Below are positions 47,771-56,257 of a stretch of DNA of 64,000 nt, in pieces (positions within the stretch are counted from its first letter, which is position 1; each line of letters begins with the position of its first letter). Below the pieces are notes generated by a model that saw only the letters and a list, made by a program, of their open reading frames with translations, ran no database searches and was not told the DNA's origin. The stretch comes from Mariniphaga sp041686935. GTDB lineage: Bacteria; Bacteroidota; Bacteroidia; Bacteroidales; Prolixibacteraceae. Where the stretch lies: contig JAWLCW010000015.1 in assembly GCA_041686935.1 (NCBI GenBank), positions 1-64,000 on the forward strand. The letters are read 5' to 3'. Position numbers and translations under genes: made by a program.

Positions 47771-48306
47771 TTAAAAAAACCGTACAAATAATTTATTGTT
47801 TCATTTAATTCAAAAACTGACGGTTGCAACTTTGCCTGCTTTGATTCGATTCGGGAAATTTCTATAATATCGTTAATGGTATCTAAAAGCCTGTTGCTGC
47901 TTTTTTTAATGTAACTAACATAAAGTGAATGTTGCTCATTTTCGAGAGTTGGATCATCAAGCAACTTAACGAAACCAAGAATACCATTCATCGGAGTTCG
48001 AATTTCATGGCTCATATTTGCCAGAAATGCAGATTTTAACTTTTCACTTTCTTCAGCTTTCATTTTAGATTCATGGAGACGTTTTTGAATAAAAAGCTGT
48101 TGTCTCGCATAATTCTTTGATAAAAGATAAATTGTAACCGCACTTAACACAACAAAAACTATCCCTTTGAATGACTGAAATTGTGCATGTCGCTCAATAT
48201 CTTTTATAAAAAAACCCAGCATAATATCTGTCAAAATTATCCAGCAAACCCCAAACAAAAGGTAGGTTAGGGTAATCTTAAGCTCAAAACTCAACTTTTT
48301 CATCAT
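47771..48306 (-). pseudogene. Histidine kinase, 5' fragment (sensor and HisKA), split by the IS
   Basis: The N-terminal half of an inner-membrane sensor kinase: two helices (about residues 10-31 and 46-64) around a very short periplasmic loop, then a coiled linker and HisKA with the phosphoacceptor H100 in SHEIRTPMNGILGF, and the X-region ending NYLYGFF. After that the frame runs into the IS end and stops (residues NSTLTD). With the 3' fragment it restores a 319-residue kinase (960 bases). A short loop suggests it senses membrane or cytoplasmic signals. Confidence 0.9.
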
Positions 48307-48563
48307 AAATGTGCGTTTTTTGCGGCATTCTTTTTAGGGGAAAAAGTATCCGGCGATAACTTAAATTTTCATTTAAAAACAATTCATTTTATAACAAATG
48401 TTCTGTTGTGTAAATGTAAAAAAAAAATAACTACATATCATAAGGAAAAACAAAATAGTTTTTCAAAATCCATATTTTTTGAACTCCCATTGCTGAAATT
48501 TCTAAAATAGAAACCCAGGTTTTAAAATCATATTTAAACACTAAACCGAAAAATTCAATACGT

Positions 48564-50108
48564 TTATGAAGGTATCGAATAATGTATTCCTGCGCCGGGC
48601 CCGAGCGGAATTCCAAGTAAAAGCCAAACAACCAGCAGTAAAACCCATAGCAACAGGAAAACAATGGAATAGGGCAACATAGCTGCCACAATGGTTCCAA
48701 TGCCGGTTTTGGGATCGTATTTCTCGAAAAACGCAATGATTAGTGCAAAAAAGCTCATCATGGGCGAAATAACATTGGTAACGCTGTCGCCAATACGATA
48801 AACCACCTGCGATAACTCGGGTGAATAGCCCATAATCATAAACATGGGAATAAAAACGGGAGCCAGGATGGCCCATTTGGCCGAGGCGCTTCCCATCAGC
48901 ATGTTAATAGCTGCCGATAACAAAATAAACAATATCATCAGGGGAATAAGCCCGATGTTTGCCGACATGAGAAGGTTAGCACCTTTCACTGCTAAAATTA
49001 TACCCAGATTGCTCCATTTGAAATAGGCCACAAACTGCGCAGCAAAAAATACAAGTACGAGGTAGGTTGCCAACGTTTTCATGGAACCTGCAAGCCCTTT
49101 CATCACATCGGCATCACTTTTAAAAACTCCTGTGGTAAAACCGTAAGCAAGCCCCATGGCTCCGGCAGTAATAAACAACATAGCAACAACCCCTTTAATT
49201 AAAGGCGAGCTTAAAAAACCACCGTCAGTCCCCCTGAAAAAACCATTTTCGGGAATAAGTCCAATAAGTGTTACCGCAAAAATGAACAAAAAAACCAGAC
49301 CTGCCATAAGCAGCCCTTTCTTTTCAATTTTCGATAACCGTTCAAAGGAATTTTCGGCTTCGTTAACGTCACCGGTATATTTCCCCAGCCTGGGTTCCAC
49401 CAGCTTTTCGGTTACAAAAGTACCGGCAAAGGCAATCACAAAAGTTGAAACCACCATAAAATAATAGTTGGCCGTAGGATTTACGTGATAGGAAGAATCC
49501 AAAATGTGAGCCGCCTCTTCCGAAAGTCCGGCCAGCAGCGGATCGATGGTTCCCAGCACCAGGTTGGCACTAAATCCGCCCGAAACTCCTGCAAAAGCGG
49601 CAGCCATACCGGCAATTGGGTGCCGCCCGACAGCCAGAAAAATCACTCCTGCCATTGGAATTAAAAGCACGTATCCAATATCGGAAGCCACATTGGAAAT
49701 AATTCCTGTGAAGACAATGACGAAAGTAAGAAGGCGCCGCGGCGAATTCAAAACCAGCAGACGAATGATGGTATGTACAAGCCCGCTTTTTTCAGCAATA
49801 CCAATCCCCAGCATGGCTACCATTACAATGCCCAGCGGGGCAAAACCGGTGTAGTTATCCACCATTTCAAGCAATATGCGATGAATTCCCTCCTGCGAAA
49901 TGAGGTTCACCGGCCTCACAATCTCTTTGGTACCCGGGTGAACAACCTCCCACCCCAATAAATGGCCCAGCAGTGAAAACACCAACGCGCCAAGTGCAAA
50001 CAAAGCAAATAACGTAGCCGGATGTGGCAAGGCATTGCCTGCGCGTTCGGTCCAGTTTAACAATCGCTGAAAAATTCCCTGAGTTTTTTCCTTTTTTTGT
50101 ATCATCAT
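48564..50108 (-). CDS. AbgT-family transporter
   Basis: A 514-residue membrane protein of the AbgT family, known for p-aminobenzoyl-glutamate uptake and sulfonamide export. It opens with LNWTERAGNALPHPATLFALFALGALVFSLL and has about ten helices; other marks are GFAPLGIVMVAMLGIGIAEKSGL, PMAGVIFLAVGRHPIAGMAAAFAGVSGGFSANLVLGTIDPLLAG, NPTANYYFMVVSTFVIA and MGSASAKWAILAPVFIPMFMIMGYSPE. The transport substrate is not known here. It stands alone on the minus strand; 257 bases toward the kinase have no gene. Confidence 0.93.
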   Translation of the reverse strand: MMIQKKEKTQGIFQRLLNWTERAGNALPHPATLFALFALGALVFSLLGHLLGWEVVHPGTKEIVRPVNLISQEGIHRILLEMVDNYTGFAPLGIVMVAMLGIGIAEKSGLVHTIIRLLVLNSPRRLLTFVIVFTGIISNVASDIGYVLLIPMAGVIFLAVGRHPIAGMAAAFAGVSGGFSANLVLGTIDPLLAGLSEEAAHILDSSYHVNPTANYYFMVVSTFVIAFAGTFVTEKLVEPRLGKYTGDVNEAENSFERLSKIEKKGLLMAGLVFLFIFAVTLIGLIPENGFFRGTDGGFLSSPLIKGVVAMLFITAGAMGLAYGFTTGVFKSDADVMKGLAGSMKTLATYLVLVFFAAQFVAYFKWSNLGIILAVKGANLLMSANIGLIPLMILFILLSAAINMLMGSASAKWAILAPVFIPMFMIMGYSPELSQVVYRIGDSVTNVISPMMSFFALIIAFFEKYDPKTGIGTIVAAMLPYSIVFLLLWVLLLVVWLLLGIPLGPGAGIHYSIPS

Positions 50109-50145
50109 TCTGAAGTCAAATCTGTTCGTATTTCAGGAGTTGATT

Positions 50146-50709
50146 TTATTTCCATTGTATTTTTTCGGAAACCGGACCTCTGCCGGGCGATGGATAATCC
50201 ATGGCCACATGCCCAACGTAAAAGAAGCCGAGCAATTTCTGCCCCGGTTGTATTTCAAGCAGAGGTTGTATTAAAGGTAAAAATGGCGGAGTGGCCCAGA
50301 ATGCTCCCAGGCCCATTTCAGTGGCGGTGAGCCACATATTTTGAACGGCCATGGAAACGGCTGCTATCTCTTCCCACTCAGGAATCCGCTGTGCGATATC
50401 ACGCTGCATAACAAGAGCAATAGCCACTGGAACATGCAACAAATTGTCTCTGAAACTAACTGCTTTTTGCATGTTCACTTCCATGCCCTCTTTTTGTTTT
50501 TCTTCCAGCAAATCAAATATAGATTTGGCCAGCGTCTGTTTGCTGTCGCCCTGATAAACATTAAACCGCCAGGGTTCGGTATTTTTATGTGTTGGCGCCC
50601 AATTGGCATTTTCCAAAAGATTTAGAATTAAATCTTTTTCTACCTCTTTTTTAGTCAAAAATTTAGGAGGTGTGGCCCGTCGGTTTCTGATAATTTCGCT
50701 TAAATTCAT
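50146..50709 (-). CDS. Nitroreductase family protein
   Basis: A 187-residue flavoprotein with the nitroreductase opening NLSEIIRNRRATPPKFLTKKEVEKDLILNLLENANWAPTHKNTEPWRFNVYQ (FMN phosphate contact region), VAVSMAVQNMWLTATEMGLGAFWATPP and GQKLLGFFYVGHVAMDYPSPGRGPVSEKIQW near the end, which closely resembles YdjA/YfhC-like members. It is likely an FMN-dependent NAD(P)H oxidoreductase. It lies 37 bases upstream of AbgT in the same direction. Confidence 0.9.
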   Translation of the reverse strand: MNLSEIIRNRRATPPKFLTKKEVEKDLILNLLENANWAPTHKNTEPWRFNVYQGDSKQTLAKSIFDLLEEKQKEGMEVNMQKAVSFRDNLLHVPVAIALVMQRDIAQRIPEWEEIAAVSMAVQNMWLTATEMGLGAFWATPPFLPLIQPLLEIQPGQKLLGFFYVGHVAMDYPSPGRGPVSEKIQWK

Positions 50710-50733
50710 TTATCCAATAATTTTTTATTCCCT

Positions 50734-51783
50734 TTAAATAAGCCCGTTAGACCTTCCGGCGAGGTTACAGAGCTTGTAGATGATGCGTGCCGCCACATTG
50801 GCATCCCATTCGTTGTTTCCGGTTTCACACACATCGAATCCGATGATTTTTCGTCCGCTTTCCACTACTTTCTTCAGCAGAAAAACAGCCTCCGGAAAAT
50901 CGAGCCCACCGGGCACCGGTGTTCCGGTATTCGGACATAGTTTCGGGTCGAGTCCATCGATGTCGAAACTTACATAAACCAATTCGGGCAAGTCTTCCAC
51001 AATTTTTCCACATTGCACATTCCAGCTTTTACCATTGAAACGGTTTTCCTTCAGTTCCTGGTCGAAAAAAATCGAAATCCGTTCTTCTCCTTTTTCCACT
51101 ATTTTCACCTCCTCTTCGCAGTAATCGCGAATCCCCACCTGCACCAGTTTAGAAACTGACTTCTCCTTCAATGCATTATTAAAAATGGATGCATGTGAAA
51201 AGGTAAACCCTTCGTAACTATCACGCAAATCGAGATGCGCATCGATCTGTAAAATCCCAAATTCTTCATATTTTTCAGCGAGTGCCTGAATAAATCCAAG
51301 CGGAACACTGTGGTCGCCACCAACAATTCCAACCAGTTTTCCGGCAGCGAGAAGTATTTTTGATTGATTGAAAACCCATTTATTCATTTCACTGCAACCC
51401 GTATTCATTTCGTCCAGCGCTTTCCGCATCGACAATTCCCCGGTAACATTTCCTCCCTGTTCCAGAAATTGAATATAGGGCCAGGCGAGCTGGCGCAGTT
51501 CATCCCGTTTTTTCAGAACGACCTGATCTGTGGGCTGCATGAAAATTCCAAGTTTCCAGGCATCTTCCACATCAGAATCAAACAAATCCAGTTGAGTAGA
51601 TGCATCCCGAATGGCTTCGGGCCCCAACGCCGTTCCCTCACCATAAGAAACCGTTACATCCCACGGTACAGGTAGTAAAATCAAACGGGCAGATTTTTCA
51701 GTGAACGGTAATCCGATAAAATTCCCGTTTTTCAGTCCCACCCCACTGGGGTTAAATTCCGGGTTATGTGCTGTGCTGTTCAT
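50734..51783 (-). CDS. Agmatinase-family ureohydrolase
   Basis: A 349-residue manganese ureohydrolase. The metal ligands are in VGIVGGDHSVPLG, LQIDAHLDLRDSYEG, SHASIFNNAL and VYVSFDIDGLDPKLCPNTGTPVPGG. The protein likely splits agmatine into putrescine and urea, since it is divergent (113 bases) from the carboxyspermidine dehydrogenase and decarboxylase genes and the window has an arginine-decarboxylase-like enzyme. It is longer than SpeB of Escherichia (306 residues), with an extended N-terminus. Arginase or formimidoylglutamase activity is not excluded. Confidence 0.85.
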   Translation of the reverse strand: MNSTAHNPEFNPSGVGLKNGNFIGLPFTEKSARLILLPVPWDVTVSYGEGTALGPEAIRDASTQLDLFDSDVEDAWKLGIFMQPTDQVVLKKRDELRQLAWPYIQFLEQGGNVTGELSMRKALDEMNTGCSEMNKWVFNQSKILLAAGKLVGIVGGDHSVPLGFIQALAEKYEEFGILQIDAHLDLRDSYEGFTFSHASIFNNALKEKSVSKLVQVGIRDYCEEEVKIVEKGEERISIFFDQELKENRFNGKSWNVQCGKIVEDLPELVYVSFDIDGLDPKLCPNTGTPVPGGLDFPEAVFLLKKVVESGRKIIGFDVCETGNNEWDANVAARIIYKLCNLAGRSNGLI

Positions 51784-51896
51784 GAAAATTTGCTTATTTT
51801 GTCTAACATTAAACCAATGGTATCGCGTGCGAAAATATCACCATTCGTTTAAAAAACATTGAGTTTTTGCAAGTTAATTTAAAAATAAACAATAAA

Positions 51897-53090
51897 ATGA
51901 GAAAAGTATTAATTATCGGAGCCGGTGGAGTTGGCCGTGTTGTGGCCAGCAAATGTGCCGACAACCCGGAAGTTTTTTCAGAAATTATGCTGGCAAGCCG
52001 CACCCTGTCGAAGTGCGAAACCATTGCCCGCGAAGTGGGTAAAGGACGGATACAAACCGCGCAGGTAAACGCCGACAATGTACCCGAAGTGGTGGAACTG
52101 ATTAACAGGTTCAAACCTGAACTGGTAATTAACGTGGCCCTTCCCTACCAGGACCTTCCAATTATGGACGCCTGCCTGGAAACTGGCGTGAATTACCTCG
52201 ATACAGCGAATTACGAACCCAAAGACGAAGCCAAATTTGAATACAGCTGGCAGTGGGCCTACCACGATAAATTCAAGGAAAAAGGAATTATGGCAGTGCT
52301 CGGTTGCGGGTTCGACCCCGGAGTTACCAGCATTTACACGGCTTATGCGGCCAAACATCATTTCGATGAACTGCATTACCTCGACATTGTGGACTGCAAC
52401 GCCGGCGACCACGGAAAAGCGTTTGCCACCAACTTCAATCCTGAAATTAACATCCGTGAAATTACGCAAAAAGGAAAATACTGGGAAAACGGAAAATGGG
52501 TTGAAACCGAGCCACAGGAAATAAAAAAGGTATTGAACTATCCCAACATCGGACCCCGCGATTCTTACCTGATTTACCACGAAGAGCTGGAATCGCTGGT
52601 GAAAAATTTCCCTACACTGAAGCGTGCCCGCTTTTGGATGACATTTGGCCAGGAATACCTCACACACCTGCGTGTGATTCAAAACATTGGCATGGCAAGA
52701 ATCGATCCTGTTAAATACAAAGGTGTGGATGTGATACCGCTGGAGTTCCTGAAATACGTACTCCCCGATCCGGGTGAACTGGGAGAAAACTACACGGGGG
52801 AAACATCCATTGGCTGCCGTATTAAAGGCATCAAAGACGGAAAAGAAAAAACATATTACATCTGGAACAACGCCAGCCATGAAATAGCTTACAAAGAAAC
52901 CGGCACGCAGGCTGTTTCCTATACTACGGGAGTTCCGGCCATGCTGGGTGCCATGATGGTTTTGACTGGAAAATGGAACGGCAAAGGTGTTTTCAACGTG
53001 GAAGATTTCGATCCGGATCCGTTCATGGAAAAAATCGGCGAACACGGATTACCGTGGAATGAAAAGTTTGATATTGATTTGGAACTTTAA
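51897..53090 (+). CDS. Carboxynorspermidine/carboxyspermidine dehydrogenase
   Basis: A 397-residue Rossmann-fold protein of the saccharopine-dehydrogenase family, starting MRKVLIIGAGGVGRVVASKCADNPEVFSEIMLASRTLSKCETIA. Other marks: PYQDLPIMDACLETGVNYLDTANYEPKDEAKFEYSWQWAY and VLGCGFDPGVTSIYTAYAAKHHFDELHYLDIVDCNAGDHGKAFATNF. It likely condenses putrescine (or diaminopropane) with aspartate semialdehyde, NADPH-dependent. Start ATG 51897 is used; an in-frame TTG at 51867 is an alternative. The decarboxylase gene follows after 11 bases. The two form the alternative spermidine pathway. Confidence 0.9.
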   Translation: MRKVLIIGAGGVGRVVASKCADNPEVFSEIMLASRTLSKCETIAREVGKGRIQTAQVNADNVPEVVELINRFKPELVINVALPYQDLPIMDACLETGVNYLDTANYEPKDEAKFEYSWQWAYHDKFKEKGIMAVLGCGFDPGVTSIYTAYAAKHHFDELHYLDIVDCNAGDHGKAFATNFNPEINIREITQKGKYWENGKWVETEPQEIKKVLNYPNIGPRDSYLIYHEELESLVKNFPTLKRARFWMTFGQEYLTHLRVIQNIGMARIDPVKYKGVDVIPLEFLKYVLPDPGELGENYTGETSIGCRIKGIKDGKEKTYYIWNNASHEIAYKETGTQAVSYTTGVPAMLGAMMVLTGKWNGKGVFNVEDFDPDPFMEKIGEHGLPWNEKFDIDLEL

Positions 53091-53101
53091 ATACTTTAAA
53101 T

Positions 53102-54238
53102 TTGGATTACTCAAAAATTCCTTCGCCGGCTTTTGTTCTCGATGAAAAACTGCTCCGAAAAAATCTGGAACTCATCGACAGGGTTCAAAAAGAAGCCGGG
53201 ATTGAAATCATCCTGGCTTTTAAGGGATTTGCCATGTGGAGTACATTTCCGGTGGTGCGTCAATATTTGAAAGGCGCTACAGCCAGTTCGCTGAACGAAG
53301 CCCGGCTCTGTTTTGAGGAGATGAAAACCCGTGCACATGTGTATTCTCCGGTTTATTTCGAAAACGAATTCGATAAATTACTGGAATATACCAGCCATAT
53401 TGTTTTCAATTCGTTCAGTCAGTTCGAAAAATATTTTAAGAAAACGCAACAGACTGATCATAAAATCTCCTGCGGAATACGTGTAAACCCGGAATATTCG
53501 GATGTGGAAATCGATTTGTACAATCCAAGTGCAGCGGGTTCGCGGTTGGGTGTGGGAAGTGAAGAGTTTCCCGATGAACTGCCGGAAGGTATCGAAGGCA
53601 TCCATTTTCACGTGCTGTGTGAATCCGATTCGTTCAGCCTTGAAAAAGTACTGGCAAACCTGGAGGAAAGGTTCGGGAAATACCTGCATCAGGTGAAATG
53701 GGTAAACATGGGCGGCGGTCACCTGATGACCCGCGAAGGATACGACCACAATCATCTGATTCAGCTTTTGCAAAATTTCAAAGAAAAATACAATGTGCAG
53801 GTCATCCTGGAGCCAGGCAGTGCCATTGCGTGGGAAACCGGCGTACTGGTTTCCACTGTGCAGGATGTGGTGGAACACAGGGGGATAAAAACGGCTATCC
53901 TCGATGTTTCGTTTACCGCCCACATGCCCGATACGCTGGAAATGCCCTACCGCCCGAAAATTATTGGAGCATCCGAACCCACGGAAAAAAGCAAATACCT
54001 TTACCGACTTGGCGGAGTGAGCTGCCTGGCCGGCGATTTTATGGAAGCGTACGATTTTGAAAAAGTGCTGAAACCCGGCGACCAGGTAATTTTTAAGGAT
54101 ATGATTCATTACACCATGGTAAAAACCACCATGTTCAACGGTGTAAACCACCCGGTAATTGCCACCTGGACCGAAGACAACCACTTGAAAATTGCGCGGG
54201 AGTTTACGTATGAAGACTTTAAGGGGAGATTGTCATGA
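53102..54238 (+). CDS. nspC: Carboxynorspermidine/carboxyspermidine decarboxylase
   Basis: A 378-residue PLP enzyme of the alanine-racemase-fold decarboxylases. The start is TTG 53102 (MDYSKIPSPAFVLDEKLLRKNLELI), because no in-frame ATG precedes it and relatives start in the same way. The Schiff-base Lys is in IEIILAFKGFAMW; other marks GIRVNPEYSDVEIDLYNPSAAGSRLGV, HFHVLCESDSF, NMGGGHLMTREGYDH, ILEPGSAIAWETG, and the late CLAGDF with the reactive Cys and Asp. It removes CO2 from carboxyspermidine to give spermidine. It follows the dehydrogenase by 11 bases. Confidence 0.93.
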   Translation: MDYSKIPSPAFVLDEKLLRKNLELIDRVQKEAGIEIILAFKGFAMWSTFPVVRQYLKGATASSLNEARLCFEEMKTRAHVYSPVYFENEFDKLLEYTSHIVFNSFSQFEKYFKKTQQTDHKISCGIRVNPEYSDVEIDLYNPSAAGSRLGVGSEEFPDELPEGIEGIHFHVLCESDSFSLEKVLANLEERFGKYLHQVKWVNMGGGHLMTREGYDHNHLIQLLQNFKEKYNVQVILEPGSAIAWETGVLVSTVQDVVEHRGIKTAILDVSFTAHMPDTLEMPYRPKIIGASEPTEKSKYLYRLGGVSCLAGDFMEAYDFEKVLKPGDQVIFKDMIHYTMVKTTMFNGVNHPVIATWTEDNHLKIAREFTYEDFKGRLS

Positions 54239-54264
54239 TAATTCGAACACAAGATTTAGCGACA

Positions 54265-54299
54265 CAAGTATCAGGACTACATTTTCGTCTTGATACTTG
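54265..54299. repeat. TTGATAC hairpin and word repeat after nspC
   Basis: CAAGTATCAGGAC (54265-54277) and GTCTTGATACTTG (54287-54299) form a 13-bp stem with one G-U pair around a nine-base loop. The next bases repeat the same words (ATACTCATTGTCTTGATACTA), so it is both a hairpin and a word repeat like others in this window. No T-tract follows, so a terminator function is uncertain. Confidence 0.55.
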
Positions 54300-54335
54300 A
54301 TACTCATTGTCTTGATACTAAAAACAACAACAACA

Positions 54336-56135
54336 ATGAAAAATGAATTCAGCAAAGTATTAATCTTTCTTTTTTTGGGATTATTTTCAACACCGATATA
54401 TTCCCAATCCCAAACCAACGAGCGGGCCCGCTGGTTTACCGATGCCCGTTTTGGCATGTTCATCCACTGGGGCGTTTACAGCGGAGCCGAAGGATTCTGG
54501 AAAGGAGAAAAACTTCGGAACGACAATGATTACGCCGAATGGATTATGTACCGCAACCGCATTGACCGTGAGGAATACCTGACACTGCTCGACCGCTTCG
54601 ACTGGGACGAAATAGACCCTGAAGAGTGGGTTATCCTGGCTAAAAACTCGGGGATGAAATATGTAACCATCACTGCCAAACACCATGATGGTTTTGGATT
54701 GTGGAACAGTCAGATTGGCAATTATCATGTGGGTAATTTTACCAATCCGAAACGCGACATTGTAAAAGAGCTGGCCGAAGCCTGCAAAAAACACGGACTA
54801 AAACTGGGGCTTTATTACTCGCACTGGATTGACTGGGAGCATGAATACGGCTGGGATCATACCATGGAAATCACAAGCATTGCACCGGAAAAATACGACC
54901 GGTACTGGCAGAAAAAAGTGATTCCCCAGGTGCGGGAGCTGCTCACCAGTTACGGCGAAATTGGTATGTTCTGGTTCGATATGTGGATTCACCATTCAGA
55001 AACAGTGGTTACAAAAGAACAACTTTTGCAGTTGAAAGGTCTCATCCGGGAACTGCAACCCAACTGCATTGTGAACTCGCGGCTGGGACTTTCCATAGAG
55101 GAAGATCCGGATGTAGATTTCAAAACGCTGGGCGACAACCAACTGGGCAGTCAAAAGGAAGATTTTCCCTGGCAGTCGCCGGCAACGGTGGCCCACTCGT
55201 GGGGATTTCATTCTGCGGATAACGAATGGAAATCCACCACTACCCTGCTGAAATCGCTCATCAACAATGTAAGCCTTAACGGTAATTTTATGCTGAATAT
55301 CGGGCCACGGGCCAACGGCGATGTGCCCTTCGAGATTTCGCAACGCATGCTCGAAATGGGAAAATGGTTAACCGTAAATGGTGAATCGATTTACGGTGCG
55401 GAGGCCTTCGATCTGGATAAAGACCTTCACGACTGGGGAAAAATTACCTGCAAAAAAGAGGGAAATAAAACAAAACTTTACCTGCATGTTTTCAACTGGC
55501 CGCTAAACAAAAAGCTCAATATCACCGGCGTTTCCGCCAGACCGGAAAAAATTTACCTGCTGGCCGACAAACAGAAAAGAACACTAACTTTTAGTCATAC
55601 AGGAGTGTTTACACAAATTGAACTGCCTGTTTTGGAACCCGATCCCTACATTTCGGTCTTAGTGATGGAATACGATGAATATCCGCAAACAGAACAAAAA
55701 CTGGTGGCCAAAACAACCGACGGCGGCTTTTCTCTTACGCCCCGTAACCTGATGCCATCAGAAGAAGATATAGAAATTCAGCCCAAAAGCAGAAGGGGTA
55801 CCATTCCTGAATACTTGCCTGTGTCCCGTTCACAAAAAATGAAATGGAAAATTTACATAGATGACCCGGGAACTAAAACCGTAGATATTTCATACAGTTC
55901 TCAGGAAGAAAAGCCGGGTGGAAAGTTGAGTGTAAGTGCTGCAAATAATGTCCTGAACCATCCATTTGAATCCACCGGAAAAACGGTAGGTGAGCCTAAT
56001 TCCGACTGGGTAATCGATAATTTTAAATCGTACCGGCTGGGTAATCTTCATTTTCCGGAAAAGGGATTTTATGAAATTGACGTGGATTTGAATCCTGAAG
56101 AAGAAGTAAAATTCCAATGGATCTGGATTGAATAG
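54336..56135 (+). CDS. Alpha-L-fucosidase, glycoside hydrolase family 29
   Basis: A 599-residue secreted enzyme. ATG 54336 gives a signal peptide (MKNEFSKVLIFLFLGLFSTPIYSQ). The GH29 domain (about 25-370) opens ARWFTDARFGMFIHWGVYSGAEGFWKGE, has VTITAKHHDGFGLWNS (His-His-Asp pair), and the nucleophile Asp in MFWFDMWIH. A C-terminal beta-sandwich domain follows. It removes alpha-linked L-fucose from glycans. The general acid is not reliably visible. It lies right before the RNA-like stretch and the nucleotidyltransferase-kinase gene, and free fucose could feed those (inference). Confidence 0.93.
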   Translation: MKNEFSKVLIFLFLGLFSTPIYSQSQTNERARWFTDARFGMFIHWGVYSGAEGFWKGEKLRNDNDYAEWIMYRNRIDREEYLTLLDRFDWDEIDPEEWVILAKNSGMKYVTITAKHHDGFGLWNSQIGNYHVGNFTNPKRDIVKELAEACKKHGLKLGLYYSHWIDWEHEYGWDHTMEITSIAPEKYDRYWQKKVIPQVRELLTSYGEIGMFWFDMWIHHSETVVTKEQLLQLKGLIRELQPNCIVNSRLGLSIEEDPDVDFKTLGDNQLGSQKEDFPWQSPATVAHSWGFHSADNEWKSTTTLLKSLINNVSLNGNFMLNIGPRANGDVPFEISQRMLEMGKWLTVNGESIYGAEAFDLDKDLHDWGKITCKKEGNKTKLYLHVFNWPLNKKLNITGVSARPEKIYLLADKQKRTLTFSHTGVFTQIELPVLEPDPYISVLVMEYDEYPQTEQKLVAKTTDGGFSLTPRNLMPSEEDIEIQPKSRRGTIPEYLPVSRSQKMKWKIYIDDPGTKTVDISYSSQEEKPGGKLSVSAANNVLNHPFESTGKTVGEPNSDWVIDNFKSYRLGNLHFPEKGFYEIDVDLNPEEEVKFQWIWIE

Positions 56136-56244
56136 TCAGTATTGACAACTCTCCTGTAAGTTATCAACAATTGTTAATAATGCAGGTTGATACAAAGTGA
56201 ATACAAAGCGCTAAAAATATTTGGTTTGAATGAAGGTTTTACCC

Positions 56245-56252
56245 TACATTTG
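56245..56252 (+). promoter_or_regulatory. Promoter of the putative structured RNA
   Basis: TACATTTG is an exact TAnnTTTG match. Two TTTG boxes lie upstream, 21 bases (56220-56223) and 16 bases (56225-56228) away, bracketing the usual spacing to the -33 box. This is the best promoter match in the window, and no protein gene begins nearby, so the transcript start should be near 56258. Confidence 0.6.
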
Positions 56253-56257
56253 AACTT

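Noticed and set aside
48431..48736. 101-codon minus-strand frame over the end of the AbgT gene
   Set aside because: It overlaps the transporter's last helix in another frame and shows no family features.
51978..53045. 355-codon open frame antisense to the carboxyspermidine dehydrogenase gene
   Set aside because: It lies wholly on the opposite strand of a well-supported enzyme, has no start signals or family motifs, and such long antisense frames are common in the third-position pattern of these genes.
53378..54184. 268-codon open frame antisense to nspC
   Set aside because: Same reason: it overlaps an enzyme with clear catalytic motifs and itself shows only His/Phe-rich low-information sequence.
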